Source of the DNA: Bacillus sp. HMF5848
GTDB lineage: Bacteria > Bacillota > Bacilli > Bacillales > HMF5848
Direction: 5' to 3'
NCBI RefSeq assembly: GCF_003944835.1
Contig: NZ_RWIV01000001.1
Location: forward strand, 2,388,501-2,452,500
Length of the DNA stretch: 64,000 nucleotides
Part shown: positions 26,931 to 38,366 of the stretch, in pieces
How positions within the stretch are numbered: the first letter of the stretch is position 1
Layout: every line of letters starts with the position of its first letter
Program-made: the position numbers and the translations under genes
Notes under the pieces: generated by a model
Databases searched by the model: none
Told to the model about the DNA's origin: nothing
What the model saw: only the letters and a program-made list of their open reading frames with translations

Positions 26931-27043
26931 GCACAAGAGCGCCTTGCTCAGCCCTGACCAGCTTAAAATGCCACCCGTAGGAAGAATTTTCAACCGAAAG
27001 AGGGACGGCTTAAGTCCTCGAGGGGCTAGGCGCTGGAGCTAGA
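26931..27043. repeat. Intergenic repeat, Bacillus type
   Basis: Starts GCACAAGAGCGCCTTGCTCA and ends with CTAGGCGCTGGAGCTAGAC, which I recognise as a frequent intergenic element in Bacillus genomes. Complementary ends suggest a folded RNA. Related, weaker copies lie at 22726 and 48860. Confidence 0.65.
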
Positions 27044-27079
27044 CACTAATGTAGGTTAAAAAACTAATACTTCAACGCT

Positions 27080-27116
27080 AAAAAATGACAAACCACAAAG
27101 TATCCTGGTTTGCCAT
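27080..27116 (-). terminator. Terminator of the PHP phosphatase gene
   Basis: GGCAAACC and GGTTTGTC pair on the minus strand across a 12-base loop, followed by ATTTTTT. Confidence 0.6.
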
Positions 27117-27150
27117 TAATTGGTGTTTAAGCTGAATAATAGTTACATCA

Positions 27151-27963
27151 CTATCCTAATTCCACTTCCTTACGTTCTCCTTTTTTAAAAGTCATGACAG
27201 TTTTGTAACCAACCTTCTTAGCTAGTGCCACTGCTTCATCAAAGTTCGCACCAACGTCACGAGGGAAATGGGCATCAGAGCTTAACACGATGGGAATACC
27301 TTTTTTAAAGCACATCTCTAGTAATCTCTCATCTGGATAAATTCTACCTATTGGTTTTCTTATCCCAGCAGTGCTTATTTCTACACATGTTTTTGAGTTA
27401 GCTAAAGCAGTTGTAGCCCGATCATACTGTGACAATAAAAAATCCTCATTTTCGGGTATATATTTAAATATTTTAACTAAATCTATATGACCGATAATAT
27501 CAAACAAGTCAGACTCAGCTAACGTAATCACTTGGTCATAATATTTAGTGTATGTATCATAAATGTCTCGCTTGTCCCATTCGCCTTTATACTCCATCAA
27601 GTCGATTCCAAAATCATCAACCCAATGTATAGAACCTATTACATAATCGAAATCATACGATTTAATAAACGACTCCATCTCTTTATGCTTACCTGGTGTA
27701 TAATCCATCTCTATAGACATTTTTATAGGTATATTTGCATTCCATGCCTCACGGAACAGTTGAACATAATCCTTCATGTCGTAATACCGTCTTTTATTAA
27801 CCCATCCATTTTGCAAAATATCACTCGTTTGATAGAAATGATAAGCATGCTCTGAAATGCCAAATTCTTGAATACCTTTCTGCTCGGCGGCATTCGTAAA
27901 TTCCTTTAACCACGGTAAGGTTAAAGTGCCATTTTCTAAATGGTTATGATAATCAGTTAACAT
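27151..27963 (-). CDS. PHP-domain histidinol-phosphatase (HisJ/HisK type)
   Basis: A 270-residue enzyme from ATG 27963 (AAAGGGGATGG upstream). PHP metal ligands are visible: DYHNHLE, GISEHAYHF, EMDYTPG, GSIHWVDDF, GHIDLVK and SSDAHFPRDVG. It would dephosphorylate histidinol phosphate in histidine synthesis. As it stands alone, another phosphate ester is possible. Confidence 0.85.
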   Translation of the reverse strand: MLTDYHNHLENGTLTLPWLKEFTNAAEQKGIQEFGISEHAYHFYQTSDILQNGWVNKRRYYDMKDYVQLFREAWNANIPIKMSIEMDYTPGKHKEMESFIKSYDFDYVIGSIHWVDDFGIDLMEYKGEWDKRDIYDTYTKYYDQVITLAESDLFDIIGHIDLVKIFKYIPENEDFLLSQYDRATTALANSKTCVEISTAGIRKPIGRIYPDERLLEMCFKKGIPIVLSSDAHFPRDVGANFDEAVALAKKVGYKTVMTFKKGERKEVELG

Positions 27964-28179
27964 TGATCCATCCCCTTTTCTATTTACCAACACAAACATT
28001 ATGTTATCAGTTATAATAAGACAACATCTTGTCACTTCGTTTAAATAAAAAATCGTTTGCTAGCCTTATAAGAACAATTACACAAAGACAATGCAATCTT
28101 TAACGCATATTGGTATACCACACATTATCCCAACCTTAAATGGGATTTTTCGTTCGGAAATCGGTAAAAAAAATAGCCA

Positions 28180-28518
28180 CTATTGGCCATCAAGTTTTTT
28201 CAACGTTAAAGATAGAACACCTTCTAGAAAAGTAGCTTGTATATTGCTCTCATCAATATTGTCTCCGACAAATATTGTCTCTGTGACTAATGGGCCATCC
28301 CGCTGGTCAATCTGTATACGCAAATTACCGTTAACATATTCGTAACTTAAGTGTTCCTTTTTAATACCAGGCAATTTCATCTCAATTAATATATTCTCAG
28401 GCAAGTGCTGTACAGAATGGGAATAGCCATTACTAGAAGATGAATATGAATTGGCCTGAAACATGTTTTTCACCGCCCGTTCCAACCTTGACTCTTTTTT
28501 ACCTTGGCCTTTCTTCAT
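28180..28518 (-). CDS. Hsp20/alpha-crystallin-like protein
   Basis: A 112-residue protein. Residues 35-112 resemble the alpha-crystallin beta sandwich (ENILIEMKLPGIKKEHLSYEYVNGNLRIQI; TFLEGVLSLTLKK). Such small proteins in Bacillus include coat/germination members (GerT, CotM, CotP) and general chaperones; which one applies here is not clear. Good ribosome site before ATG 28518. Confidence 0.75.
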   Translation of the reverse strand: MKKGQGKKESRLERAVKNMFQANSYSSSSNGYSHSVQHLPENILIEMKLPGIKKEHLSYEYVNGNLRIQIDQRDGPLVTETIFVGDNIDESNIQATFLEGVLSLTLKKLDGQ

Positions 28519-28613
28519 AACATCTCCCCTTTACTATAAAATTTTTTCTTCTTATTTTCATTATACACTTTTCTTTAAATAATGAGAGGGATATTTGCTG
28601 AATATTCATATTT

Positions 28614-29405
28614 TTAATACGTGTTTTTAATAACCTTACTGACAGTCGTTGTCTGTTCACTTGGGTAAAAATATAAAATTTGGCCAGCACGAATTAAATG
28701 AGCAGATTGTAACGAATTCCACTCCATAATTTCTTGAATAGATACGTCATATTTAACTGCAAGCTCTGATAAAGTATCGTGTTTCTGAACAATAATCTTT
28801 GTCGGCTTTTGATTTCCTACGCTAATTACTTCCGAATTTCCTGCTACTACACCTGCCGAATAAGTAGCCGGTTGCCATTCTTTTGACATGGCTTCTAATC
28901 TATCTAAACGTAACAATACTACAGGATCGATAGCGTGCTCTTTTGCGTAGTTCCATTCACCTTTATGTAATTCAAAATGAAGATGTGGTCCAGACGAACG
29001 TCCTGAATTACCTAACGTTCCTACCACTTGACCTTGCTCAACTTTATCATTTCGCGAAACATAACGCTTTTTAAGATGTGCATAAACTGATTCCATCCCA
29101 TTTTCATGACGCACGAATACAACATGTCCATAAGTTCCCGAATAATAAGATTTGAAGACTGTCCCAGCTGCAACTGCTCTTATAGGTGTACCCATTGGAG
29201 CTGCAATATCAATTCCTTTATGATTTCCGCCTCTTGTTCCAAAGGAATCTGTTATCTTACCATAGACAGGCCAAAGCCAATTCACCTCTACTTCTACTTC
29301 CTCATTTGAAGCCGCCTCTACTTTATTTATAAATACGTGACTGTGAAAAATTACGAACCCTAAGATGAGGATGCAACTTATATTCCTTATATATGTATAT
29401 AGCAT
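28614..29405 (-). CDS. Secreted M23 peptidase with LysM domain
   Basis: A 263-residue protein. Signal peptide or anchor (about 6-31), then a LytM/M23 domain (45-160) with zinc ligands in HKGID and HLHFEL, and a C-terminal LysM (about 197-243). Cleaves or binds peptidoglycan peptides outside the cell; possibly used in sporulation as SpoIIQ-like proteins are. AAGGAGG precedes ATG 29405. The 400 bp upstream (29406-29765) are AT-rich with no gene seen. Confidence 0.88.
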   Translation of the reverse strand: MLYTYIRNISCILILGFVIFHSHVFINKVEAASNEEVEVEVNWLWPVYGKITDSFGTRGGNHKGIDIAAPMGTPIRAVAAGTVFKSYYSGTYGHVVFVRHENGMESVYAHLKKRYVSRNDKVEQGQVVGTLGNSGRSSGPHLHFELHKGEWNYAKEHAIDPVVLLRLDRLEAMSKEWQPATYSAGVVAGNSEVISVGNQKPTKIIVQKHDTLSELAVKYDVSIQEIMEWNSLQSAHLIRAGQILYFYPSEQTTTVSKVIKNTY

Positions 29406-29764
29406 TATAATTCCTCCTTAATATGTTTCACTTTTTATTTATGAATTTGTAGACAAGTTTAGAACAGAAGTAGATAGGTTGGAAACAAACACAAAAATTA
29501 GTATGCGAGGAATTATTAAAATTATTACAAGAAACAGCCTATGCGAACTCTGAAAAATACGGTATTGTAATTATTTACTATAATTATTTTACCATTTTAT
29601 TACATTTTAATTACAAAGTATGAATTTAAATATAAGGTATATACTGACTTTGATTTTCAGTAACCCTATATCGACTAAAAAACTAGAAATATATTGTGAT
29701 TCGCTCGATTTAACAGTCAACTTATTTAAATTTTATATATTGCTGATTATTATGTTTTAGACTA

Positions 29765-29803
29765 AAAAAACTGCCTGTGTTTAATAACACAGACAGCTAA
29801 AAT
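29765..29803 (-). terminator. Terminator of the sigX-rsiX operon
   Basis: CTGTCTGTGTT/AACACAGGCAG stem with loop ATTA, then seven T on the minus strand. Confidence 0.85.
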
Positions 29804-29807
29804 AAAG

Positions 29808-31034
29808 TTAATCAAGATTCACAAGATTCGGTGCAATAGGCACAGGTATTGGTTTTGTTAAGTCATATGGTCCTATTTGGAAATTGTCTATACCGTTAAA
29901 ACTTACATTGGTATATCCAAAATCCTTTGCAGTTAGTAACACAGCTTCGATAAAATAAACATATTCATCATTATTCACAAGTGTACTATCTTTACTAAAT
30001 TCAATGACAACTTCCTGGTCTTGAGAAACTACAGATGTAATAGTTACTCCGTCAGGAATAGCAGACAATAACATATGAGTATCTACAGGATCATTCATTC
30101 TTGTAATAGCTTCTTCAATATTTACAAATGGGACGTCTGCATACGGCACTAAAAATGTAGGGTATTCTTCACCCTTCTTATACAGAAAATATGCTTGGTC
30201 CATTGTCAATTCTATGCTTTTTTCCAACATGGGTCCAAATTGTGCAAATTCAATACCTGGCTGACCATCCGTAGTAAATTCAACTTTCGTATAATCTAAC
30301 CATCGGAACGTTTCCTCTAGTGATTTCATAAAAATTAATTCAGGCGTTGATGTGCCGATAATCTCACCAGGTTGTACATCAACCTGAACAGTGGTGTCAT
30401 CTTTTTCAGCTATAATATAAGGCTGTAAAGGATATACTCCTAACCCTAAGCGTTCAATGGGTAAAGTGTCCTTTATTTCAGATAATAACTCTATTTCATT
30501 TCTACCATCCTGTGGTACGAGAACACTAATAGGAACAATATTTTGACCCATATCATCAGCAACACCAAATGTTAACAGAGTGCTATTAGCATATTGCTCT
30601 GCAGTCACAAGATGTGAGGACGGTTCAGGTGCCATGAAGGTTAGAGCACGGTCACTTGCTTCGGGATTTTGAAGAGCATTTTCGCTAGGTGCAATCTCTT
30701 GAATAGCAATTTTTTCTTCCATAGTCCCCTCATCCATCGCTGTACTTTCTTCTTTACTTGAATCAGCCTGCATAAGAGAAAGATTGTCGAATGGCTGATT
30801 TTGAAATAACACCGGAAGTAATATTATTAACAGAAAAGCGGCCGCGAGTGTCGCAAATCCTGGAACTAACCAAGTAGGTGCTTTCTTTTGAGGTTGCTTT
30901 TGCTGTTTTTGTTCTTGTTTTATTTTCTCTTGAATGCTGGCGTACACAGCCTCTTTAGAACGTGTTTCTTGAATGGAGGGCATTGAACGCAACAGACTCT
31001 CAATTCTATCGTCATCCCAACCTGCTTTTTTCAC
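29808..31034 (-). CDS. rsiX: Anti-sigma-X factor RsiX
   Basis: A 408-residue protein. The N-terminal 55 residues are cytoplasmic, followed by one membrane helix (about 55-76) and a large extracellular part ending in a GerMN-like domain (about 310-395). It overlaps sigX by 23 bp and follows it as in B. subtilis, so it should sequester SigX at the membrane. GTG start after GGAGGGTG. Confidence 0.88.
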   Translation of the reverse strand: MKKAGWDDDRIESLLRSMPSIQETRSKEAVYASIQEKIKQEQKQQKQPQKKAPTWLVPGFATLAAAFLLIILLPVLFQNQPFDNLSLMQADSSKEESTAMDEGTMEEKIAIQEIAPSENALQNPEASDRALTFMAPEPSSHLVTAEQYANSTLLTFGVADDMGQNIVPISVLVPQDGRNEIELLSEIKDTLPIERLGLGVYPLQPYIIAEKDDTTVQVDVQPGEIIGTSTPELIFMKSLEETFRWLDYTKVEFTTDGQPGIEFAQFGPMLEKSIELTMDQAYFLYKKGEEYPTFLVPYADVPFVNIEEAITRMNDPVDTHMLLSAIPDGVTITSVVSQDQEVVIEFSKDSTLVNNDEYVYFIEAVLLTAKDFGYTNVSFNGIDNFQIGPYDLTKPIPVPIAPNLVNLD

Positions 31035-31560
31035 TCGTCACACCCTCCTTCTCTGCAATATCTTCCATGTGCTTTTTTAACACTTTTAGCGCACGGTGTT
31101 GTGTTGTTTTTACTTTACTTTCTGTCCAGCCGAGTGTCTCCGCTGTTTCAGCAATTGATAACGATTGAATATAGCGAAGGATAATCACCATTCGCTGATC
31201 AACTGTACATAAATCAAGACATTGGTACAATTGTTGTATTTCTTCATGTTGCACAGCAATTTCTTCCGGAAGAGGAGCAGCATCGGCTACTTGTTGCTTC
31301 GACCAATCGAATGACTCAATAATTCGTTGCTTCCAATTTTTATGTTTACGAAAAGAATCTATAGCTACGTGACGAGCAATAGAAAAAAGCCACGTTTTTT
31401 CACTACTTTTTCCTTCAAAACTGTCATAAGCACGCAACACTTTTATATACACTTCTTGAACAAGATCTTCTGCCTGTTCTTTATTCTTTACCATATAAAA
31501 TAAAAACTGAAAAACATCTTGATGATATTTCTCGTATAGTTCTTCAAAGACGGAGTCCAC
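31012..31560 (-). CDS. sigX: ECF sigma factor SigX
   Basis: A 182-residue ECF sigma: region 2 (QAEDLVQEVYIKVLRAYDSF...TWLFSIARHVAIDSFRKHK) and region 4 (MVIILRYIQSLSIAETAETLGWTESKVKTTQHRALKVL). It controls envelope charge and lipid genes in B. subtilis. GTG start at 31560 after GGGGGAGAA. It is followed by rsiX and preceded by its own SigX-type promoter. Confidence 0.93.
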   Translation of the reverse strand: MDSVFEELYEKYHQDVFQFLFYMVKNKEQAEDLVQEVYIKVLRAYDSFEGKSSEKTWLFSIARHVAIDSFRKHKNWKQRIIESFDWSKQQVADAAPLPEEIAVQHEEIQQLYQCLDLCTVDQRMVIILRYIQSLSIAETAETLGWTESKVKTTQHRALKVLKKHMEDIAEKEGVTSEKSRLG

Positions 31561-31586
31561 TACTTCTCCCCCGTTTCATTAATATA

Positions 31587-31613
31587 GTCGGACTGTTGTC
31601 GAGAAAAGTTACA
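31587..31613 (-). promoter_or_regulatory. SigX autoregulatory promoter
   Basis: On the minus strand TGTAAC, exactly 17 bp, then CGAC: the SigX consensus, 27 bases before the sigX start codon. Confidence 0.8.
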
Positions 31614-31682
31614 TATTAACTATAGTATGAAACGAAAAAAAATGGAAGAATGTTTTTCCTTTTCTCCCATTTCACTCCATAT

Positions 31683-32255
31683 CTATTTATCTTTTGTACG
31701 AAATACAATAGCACTGCGTTCATATTCAACATCTTTTACTTGCAGCCTTGCATTTATGATGCGAGCAACAGCGAATAAATAATCCGATAACCGATTCATA
31801 TAAACTAATACGTGCTCATTTATTGCTTGCTCTCTATTAAGCGTAACTATTTGTCTTTCGGCACGCCTCGCAATTGTACGAGCGACATGAATAGTGCTTG
31901 ACGCTTTAGATCCCCCTGGTAAAATAAATTTTTCAAGTGGAGGAGCTTCCGATATATAAGCATCAATACGCTCTTCTAAAAATTGAACCATCTGTGCGTT
32001 AACTTTATACGGATATTTATCTCCAACAAAAGCTAAATCTCCACCACAGTCGAATAACTCATGTTGAATTTTTTGCAACTCTTGATAAACATCCTTCAAG
32101 TCTTCTTCCTCAACATATGCCATAGCTAAGCCGATATAAGAATTCACTTCATCTATTGTTCCGTAAGCATTAACTCGAAGGTGGTCTTTATCTACACGAC
32201 CACCAACAATACTTGTTTTACCTTTATCACCTGTTTTTGTGTATAGCTTCAACAA
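31683..32255 (-). CDS. Cob(I)alamin adenosyltransferase, PduO type
   Basis: A 190-residue enzyme with the PduO pattern TKTGDKGKTSIVGG...RVNAYGTIDEVNSYIG and IARRAERQIVTL. It makes adenosylcobalamin from ATP and cob(I)alamin. It corresponds to YvqK of B. subtilis by family. It could supply the cofactor of the B12-binding regulator at 297. TTG start after GGGGGGAA. Confidence 0.92.
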   Translation of the reverse strand: MLKLYTKTGDKGKTSIVGGRVDKDHLRVNAYGTIDEVNSYIGLAMAYVEEEDLKDVYQELQKIQHELFDCGGDLAFVGDKYPYKVNAQMVQFLEERIDAYISEAPPLEKFILPGGSKASSTIHVARTIARRAERQIVTLNREQAINEHVLVYMNRLSDYLFAVARIINARLQVKDVEYERSAIVFRTKDK

Positions 32256-32448
32256 AATTCCCCCCTGAAAAAATGACTTGGACTCAATAACATGCGAACA
32301 ATAACCAAATCAGTATTGAGTTATCATTTTTTTAGTCCGTACATATTAGCATATGATTTTGTCATTATCATTGTACGATTGTTTTAGTAATGAAAGTAAC
32401 ATAAATCTGTCAGCTTCGATTTTGTTTCGCATGGAACAATAATTTTCG

Positions 32449-34239
32449 TCAATACACTTCAGGATACATCATTTTTCGAGGTAGCGAGAAAGAAAAAGTT
32501 GTACCTTTTCCCACCTTACTAGTAACAGTTATACGTCCTTCATGCGTTTCAACTATATTTCTTGCAATTGCTAGTCCAAGACCTGTCCCACCTTTTCCTT
32601 GACGGGTCCTTGCTTTATCTGCTTTATAAAAACGCTCAAATACGAAAGGAAGGTCTTCAGCTGGAATTCCCGAGCCAGAATCCTCAATTTTTATAGTCAA
32701 ATTATCATTTTTGTCATCTACCGTAATAACAACTTCCCCACCATCAAAAGTGTGTCTAATGGCATTGTCAATCAGATTAGTTAACACCTGCTCAATTCGA
32801 TCAGGGTCAAAGTTCCAGCTACGAGATGATGATTGAAGGTTAGCAGACAATTGTATGTCTTTTTCTTTTGCAAGCCCCTGGAATTTTCGAATTACTCGGT
32901 TAACAAAGGACTCTATATCAACATCATCATAGATTAACTCAATATGTCCCGCTTCCATCCGAGCTAAATCAAGGAGATCATTTACAAGTCTACCCATTCG
33001 AAGTGCTTCATCGTAAATTACTTTAGCAATCTCCTTCTTTTCTTCATCTGTACTTGCGATATCATCAACAATCGCTTCAGAATAGCCTTGTAGCATAGAT
33101 ATCGGTGTACGTAACTCATGTGACACGTTAGCGATAAAGTCTTTACGTAATTTATCAAGCTTTCTCTCTTCAGTCATATCACGTAATACAGCAACAGCAC
33201 CGCGTATGTATGTTTTATTATAAAGAGGGCTCATGAGAATTACCCAGCTATTATTTTGAATAGTTATCTCTGTAATTTGTTCAGACTCTAAAGAGACAGC
33301 CTTAAAAAACAACTCATTTAATGAAGGCGGTAATTGCTCAGATCCTTGTTCATTTTGATAACTCCAAGCTTGTAAAAAACTTTCGGCAGGTGGGTTTGTA
33401 ACTAAAATAGTGCCATCGCGACTAAAAGTAATAACACCATCGGCCATACTACTTAAAATACTTGAGAGCTGCTCTTTCTCTTGGTTCAATGCGTTAATAT
33501 GAAACTTTAGCTGACGGCCCATCTGATTAAAAGCCACCGCAAGTTCACCGATTTCGTCATGTGTTAATATCGGAACCTTCGTATCAAATTTACCTCTAGC
33601 AACTTCAAAGGCCGCCTCACGCATTTTCCTAAGTGGGGCTGTAATTCGCGTTGACAAGAAAAAGGCAAAAATTGTCGTCAACACAATAGCAATCCCTGCT
33701 GCCAGTAAGATAAATTTGGTTGTTTGCTTCGTAGTACGCTCAACTACATTTAAAGGCTGATACACGAATACAGCACCCTTGCCATAATTAGGCAACTCAA
33801 TTGGTACTCCTACAATAATAATTTCATTATATAAGCTATCGGCTTGTAATGAATCGGGCAAATAACTTCGTTTTATTACTTGCGTGTGGTCATCAAGAAC
33901 TCGTGATAAATCAACATCCTCATTAATAAATGACATAGGAATGTCACTTAAACTCTCAATGTAGGGAGAGTACCAATGCTCATTGTCTAAAATGATGATT
34001 GCTTTTGTTACATCATCTATAAGTTCCCAAGATATATCACGAGCTAATCCGATATCTTTGTATTCCTGCATAACTACTGAAATATTTGCTGCTACATCTG
34101 TTAAGTGTCCCTCTGCTTCATTAACATGATAATTTTCAAAAAACTCTAACAATAATATTGTTAAAATAAACAATACGAATGAAACTAATAATAAAATGGT
34201 AAACCACAGTTTACCAACAACACTTCTCCAAAACATCAT
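32449..34239 (-). CDS. resE: Sensor histidine kinase ResE
   Basis: A 596-residue kinase: two membrane helices (about 11-32 and 173-193) around an extracellular sensor, HAMP (195-245), PAS (about 255-355), HisKA (NVSHELRTP, phospho-His about 370) and HATPase ([22 protein letters not shown]). With ResD it senses oxygen limitation and NO. It overlaps resD by 4 bp. Confidence 0.95.
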   Translation of the reverse strand: MMFWRSVVGKLWFTILLLVSFVLFILTILLLEFFENYHVNEAEGHLTDVAANISVVMQEYKDIGLARDISWELIDDVTKAIIILDNEHWYSPYIESLSDIPMSFINEDVDLSRVLDDHTQVIKRSYLPDSLQADSLYNEIIIVGVPIELPNYGKGAVFVYQPLNVVERTTKQTTKFILLAAGIAIVLTTIFAFFLSTRITAPLRKMREAAFEVARGKFDTKVPILTHDEIGELAVAFNQMGRQLKFHINALNQEKEQLSSILSSMADGVITFSRDGTILVTNPPAESFLQAWSYQNEQGSEQLPPSLNELFFKAVSLESEQITEITIQNNSWVILMSPLYNKTYIRGAVAVLRDMTEERKLDKLRKDFIANVSHELRTPISMLQGYSEAIVDDIASTDEEKKEIAKVIYDEALRMGRLVNDLLDLARMEAGHIELIYDDVDIESFVNRVIRKFQGLAKEKDIQLSANLQSSSRSWNFDPDRIEQVLTNLIDNAIRHTFDGGEVVITVDDKNDNLTIKIEDSGSGIPAEDLPFVFERFYKADKARTRQGKGGTGLGLAIARNIVETHEGRITVTSKVGKGTTFSFSLPRKMMYPEVY

Positions 34240-34952
34240 TCATTGACTACCTCGAACTTATACCCCACTCCCCAAACTGTTACAATCATTTTAGCAGCTT
34301 CTTCAGACACTCTATTTAATTTTTCACGTAATCTCTTTACATGTGTATCAACCGTTCTTAAATCCCCAAAGAACTCATAATGCCACACTTCTTTTAATAA
34401 CTGTTCACGATCAAACACTTTGTCTGGTGCTTTCGCTAAAAAGTACAGTAGCTCATATTCCTTAGGTGTCAAGCTTACTTCCTTACCATCAGCTGATACA
34501 CGATGTGCATCATTATCTATTGTTAAATGCGGAAAGACAATTAAATCTTTTGTAGTTGGTTCTGTTTGTAAATATGAAGTGGGTGATGAGCGTCTTAATA
34601 GCGCTTTCACTCGTAAAACAACCTCTCTTGGGCTAAACGGCTTTACGATGTAATCATCTGTACCTACTTCGAATCCTTGAACACGGTTTACTTCTTCACC
34701 TTTCGCAGTAAGCATAATAATCGGCGTAGCTTTCTTTTCACGAATTTCTTTACATACCTCAATGCCATCCTTACCAGGCATCATAAGGTCAAGAACAATT
34801 AAATCATATTCATTTTGAAGTGCCATATCAAGCGCTGTAATACCATTATCAGCTTCATCAATAACATAATCTTCTCTTTCTAAATACATTTTCAATAATC
34901 GGCGAATTCGTTCTTCATCGTCTACTACTAAGATTTTTTGATCAGTTTGCAT
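34236..34952 (-). CDS. resD: Response regulator ResD
   Basis: A 238-residue OmpR-type regulator: receiver with DDEE, phospho-acceptor Asp in [10 protein letters not shown] and Lys in DYIVKPF; C-terminal winged helix (about 140-235). Activates anaerobic and aerobic respiration genes, including resABC. AAGGAGGG before ATG. The 550 bp to resC (34953-35502) hold the resC terminator and probably the resD promoter. Confidence 0.96.
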   Translation of the reverse strand: MQTDQKILVVDDEERIRRLLKMYLEREDYVIDEADNGITALDMALQNEYDLIVLDLMMPGKDGIEVCKEIREKKATPIIMLTAKGEEVNRVQGFEVGTDDYIVKPFSPREVVLRVKALLRRSSPTSYLQTEPTTKDLIVFPHLTIDNDAHRVSADGKEVSLTPKEYELLYFLAKAPDKVFDREQLLKEVWHYEFFGDLRTVDTHVKRLREKLNRVSEEAAKMIVTVWGVGYKFEVVNE

Positions 34953-35429
34953 AGCAGTTCCCTCCTTCGGGTTAATCTCAGTTTATTTGTTAAAGTCCTA
35001 AGTCCAGCTATAAGTTACTTTTATTGAAGTAGTCCTAAATTAAGACTTTGTGTTATTTATATATCTATTATTATTAATTTATCAAATTGACTTAGTTAAG
35101 AAAAGAGATATTTTAATTTTACAAACAAACACACTCTTTTATTAACGCTTCGTAATTAGTTTTTTACGTAAAAACACTAAAACCTATTCTAACGTAAAGG
35201 TAAACTATCTTAAAATAGAGTATTCAATAACACAAGAAGTTAAGATAAATATATAATACCTTATTTAGAATTGATAAAACTAGCGCTTCCTTATTATTGC
35301 TTCCTTAAATGTTTGTATTGATATTAATTCTTAATTTTCTTAGTCTGCCAACTAGCGAGCCTGCTCAGTTTTCCTCGCACCTTCTAATTGATTAGTACTT
35401 CTGAAATAAGTTTTTTAAAATAAAACACC

Positions 35430-35500
35430 GTAAAAAAGCAAAAGGTTATCCCAAAGCACTAAGTAATATCAACTTGCTTAGTGCTTCACTGGGACAACCT
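35430..35500 (-). terminator. Long-stem terminator after resC
   Basis: AGGTT-TCCCA-AGCACTAAG pairs with CTTAGTGCTT-TGGGA-AACCT with small interruptions, then a T-rich tail on the minus strand. Confidence 0.75.
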
Positions 35501-35502
35501 CT

Positions 35503-36693
35503 TTATGCGTATGAGTGTAACCCGGCAATTACAAGGTTTACAAATATCATGTTGAAAATAATAATGGCAAAACCAATAACAGCAAGCCACGCTGACTTTT
35601 CTCCATGCCAGCCCTTAGATAATCGTAAATGTAAAAATGCTGCGTAAAATAACCAAGTAATAAGTGCCCATACTTCTTTAGGGTCCCATCCCCAGAAACG
35701 AGTCCATGCAATCTGGGCCCAAATCATTGCAAATATTAAGGCACCTAACGTAAAAACAGGAAAACCTATTGTTACCGAACGATAGCTTATTTCGTCTACA
35801 ACATCTAAATTAATATTTTTCGTAAGAGGCTGTAATAACGCTGCAATTCGTCGACGAACAATTAATCGAGTTAAAAGATATAGCAAAGATCCCGCAATAG
35901 TTGCCCACAATACAGTATTAACTTTTCTTGCACTTAATATAGCAGGCAATTCTACAAAAGGTTCGAATTTATTTGGAGTAAGTAACTCTCCCTCATTTGG
36001 TCCTACAAGAGCTGGTAAATGATAAACCATATCTAGTGGAGCTTGCTCACCTGTTTTATCAACCCAAGAAAAAACTGATTCATAACCGACAGCTCTAAAG
36101 CCAATTGTAACAGCAATATAACCGACCGTGATAAATAAAATAACCATAATAGCTTCTAGCCAGAACGTACGCTTAGACGAACGAGATTGATCAACTACTT
36201 TAACAAGGTATAATACACCCGCTCCAAAACTTACAGCTAAAATAGCTTGACCAGCTGCCGCTGTTGTTACATGAATCTTTAACCAATCACTTTGTAGAGC
36301 TGGAATAAGTGGTGAGATTTCAGTAGGAAACATACTTGCATACGCAATTAATAATATCGCAATTGGTAAAGTAAATACTCCTAATGCTGGTACTTTATAA
36401 ATATAGTAAATAACAATAAATGCACCTACAAGCATCATGCCAAAGAAGGTTGTAAATTCAAAGAGATTACTTACTGGTGCATGACCTGCAGCTATCCACC
36501 GCAAAATAAAATAGCCTAACTGACTAAAAAATCCCACGGCAGCAACTATCAGGCCCCACGTAGCAAAACGACTGACTTTTTCGTCAGCATGTCGCTTATC
36601 CCGAATTGCCCCTCCAAATAGAAGAGTTGCCAGCAAATATAATACGAATGCAATATATAATAGAGCACTGCTGACAGACACTAAATTATCCAT
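35503..36693 (-). CDS. resC: Cytochrome c biogenesis protein ResC (CcsA)
   Basis: A 396-residue protein with about eight membrane helices and the tryptophan-rich heme motif [24 protein letters not shown] near residue 325, as in CcsA/ResC. With ResB it moves heme and attaches it to apocytochrome c outside the membrane. Confidence 0.95.
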   Translation of the reverse strand: MDNLVSVSSALLYIAFVLYLLATLLFGGAIRDKRHADEKVSRFATWGLIVAAVGFFSQLGYFILRWIAAGHAPVSNLFEFTTFFGMMLVGAFIVIYYIYKVPALGVFTLPIAILLIAYASMFPTEISPLIPALQSDWLKIHVTTAAAGQAILAVSFGAGVLYLVKVVDQSRSSKRTFWLEAIMVILFITVGYIAVTIGFRAVGYESVFSWVDKTGEQAPLDMVYHLPALVGPNEGELLTPNKFEPFVELPAILSARKVNTVLWATIAGSLLYLLTRLIVRRRIAALLQPLTKNINLDVVDEISYRSVTIGFPVFTLGALIFAMIWAQIAWTRFWGWDPKEVWALITWLFYAAFLHLRLSKGWHGEKSAWLAVIGFAIIIFNMIFVNLVIAGLHSYA

Positions 36694-36714
36694 TCCGATT
36701 ATTCCCCCTCTTTT

Positions 36715-38355
36715 TTATGAACTTGTACTTTTTTTGTCTTGATTCAATTGGTCCACTGGTACAGCTATTCCAGTATCCACTACAGCCAATTCTATTTCTT
36801 TTTTTAATGTAAACCAGTTTTTATTTGTATGTGCTGCAACCAATACTTCGTTATTGTCCGTAACCTTCACCCAAATTCGACGATGGTTCCAGTACATTCC
36901 TTGAATAACACCAATCATAAAGATAATACCACCAATAGCTAATATCCATAACGTTCTGTCAAGCCGAACTGTTAACGCTGTAATATCCCGTTGATTAATG
37001 TTAGTAAACTTCATCTTATATTGGTTTTCTCCTAATGGTTCTAACGTTTGCTGGATAGCGGTAAAGCTAACTTCGCCATCAGGTTTATCCGGCGTTATCA
37101 TTTTAAATACGAAGGCAGGGTTATTTGGTAGTTTTGATTTTGTTGCAGGTTCATTCAAGTCATTAAAATAAAAGTCAGGAAAGTAACTTACTATTTCTAC
37201 AGTGTAACCATTGCCGAGGTCGTAAACACTTTCAGGATCAAACAAGTCAATCGTCATCGATCCGAAGCTTTCTCCGCTTGCTTTATCAGTTAAATTAAAG
37301 GTCATAGCGTACATTTCTCCGAGTTTATAACTAACTTGATACAGTGCATAATCTTCAAATTTTAGTGGTTGATTCACTCTTATCTCAAAATCTTTTACTC
37401 TCTTTAGCTCAGGTTCACTTCCAGGGATAGCTTCATCTAGCCTTTCATATAATACAACATTTGATTGGTAGTTTTTAGGGGCCATCCCATTACCCACACG
37501 ATCAATCGCTTCAGAAAATACTTCACTTTCATTCTCTTTCGAATAAGTTTCAAAAATAAACTGCTCATTTTCCAGGTAGTACTTACCTCCTGTGCCAGGA
37601 ATCATCTTCGTTTCACCTTCACGAATCCACAACTCATCATCTATATACATACCAGGAACAAATCGAAGCATACTCCCAATTAAAAAGATAATTAACCCTA
37701 CATGATTCACATACGGGCCCCATCGGGAGAATCTACCTTTTTCAGCTAGTAAATTACCATTTTCTTCACGAATTCTATATTTCTTTTTTATTAGTGCAGC
37801 TTTAATTGCATGTATCGAATCTTCTGGATTTTTTACAATTGAAGATCCATATAGACGTTGACGTTTTAGGAAGCTCTCGTGCCGTGATATCCCTTGTCGT
37901 TTAAGAGCTTTATATAATGGTATAACACGGTCTAAGCTACAAATAACAAGGGACACTCCAATAGATGCTATTAGGAGCATATACCACCATGAGCCATACA
38001 AATGGTGAAAACCAAGCTCATAATACAATCTACCAAATGATCCATATTCAGCTTCATAAAAAATAGCTGGATCAACGTTAGGGGGTATGTACATTTTTTG
38101 AGGGAAAATGGTACCAAACGAAGAAGCAATTAGCGTTATGACAATTAACCAAACCCCTACCTTTACTGACGAGAAGAAATTCCATATTCTATCAATAATA
38201 GTTCTGTTGTATGTTTGTGATCTTCTGGCACTACCATCATACCGCATATCAAGTACCACTTTGGTGGCATCATCTTCAAATGTGCGCCCACATGCTTCAC
38301 AAATAACTGTACCAATTGGATTAATATGTCCACATTCACATTTCACTTGATTCAT
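36715..38355 (-). CDS. resB: Cytochrome c biogenesis protein ResB (CcsB)
   Basis: A 546-residue protein. The N-terminus is a small zinc ribbon (CECG...CEACG), then membrane helices near 75-95, 128-145 and 215-232, a large extracellular domain and a final helix about 472-492. ATG 38355 is preferred for spacing to AGGGG; another ATG lies two codons upstream. Partner of ResC. Confidence 0.94.
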   Translation of the reverse strand: MNQVKCECGHINPIGTVICEACGRTFEDDATKVVLDMRYDGSARRSQTYNRTIIDRIWNFFSSVKVGVWLIVITLIASSFGTIFPQKMYIPPNVDPAIFYEAEYGSFGRLYYELGFHHLYGSWWYMLLIASIGVSLVICSLDRVIPLYKALKRQGISRHESFLKRQRLYGSSIVKNPEDSIHAIKAALIKKKYRIREENGNLLAEKGRFSRWGPYVNHVGLIIFLIGSMLRFVPGMYIDDELWIREGETKMIPGTGGKYYLENEQFIFETYSKENESEVFSEAIDRVGNGMAPKNYQSNVVLYERLDEAIPGSEPELKRVKDFEIRVNQPLKFEDYALYQVSYKLGEMYAMTFNLTDKASGESFGSMTIDLFDPESVYDLGNGYTVEIVSYFPDFYFNDLNEPATKSKLPNNPAFVFKMITPDKPDGEVSFTAIQQTLEPLGENQYKMKFTNINQRDITALTVRLDRTLWILAIGGIIFMIGVIQGMYWNHRRIWVKVTDNNEVLVAAHTNKNWFTLKKEIELAVVDTGIAVPVDQLNQDKKSTSS

Positions 38356-38366
38356 TATCATGTCCC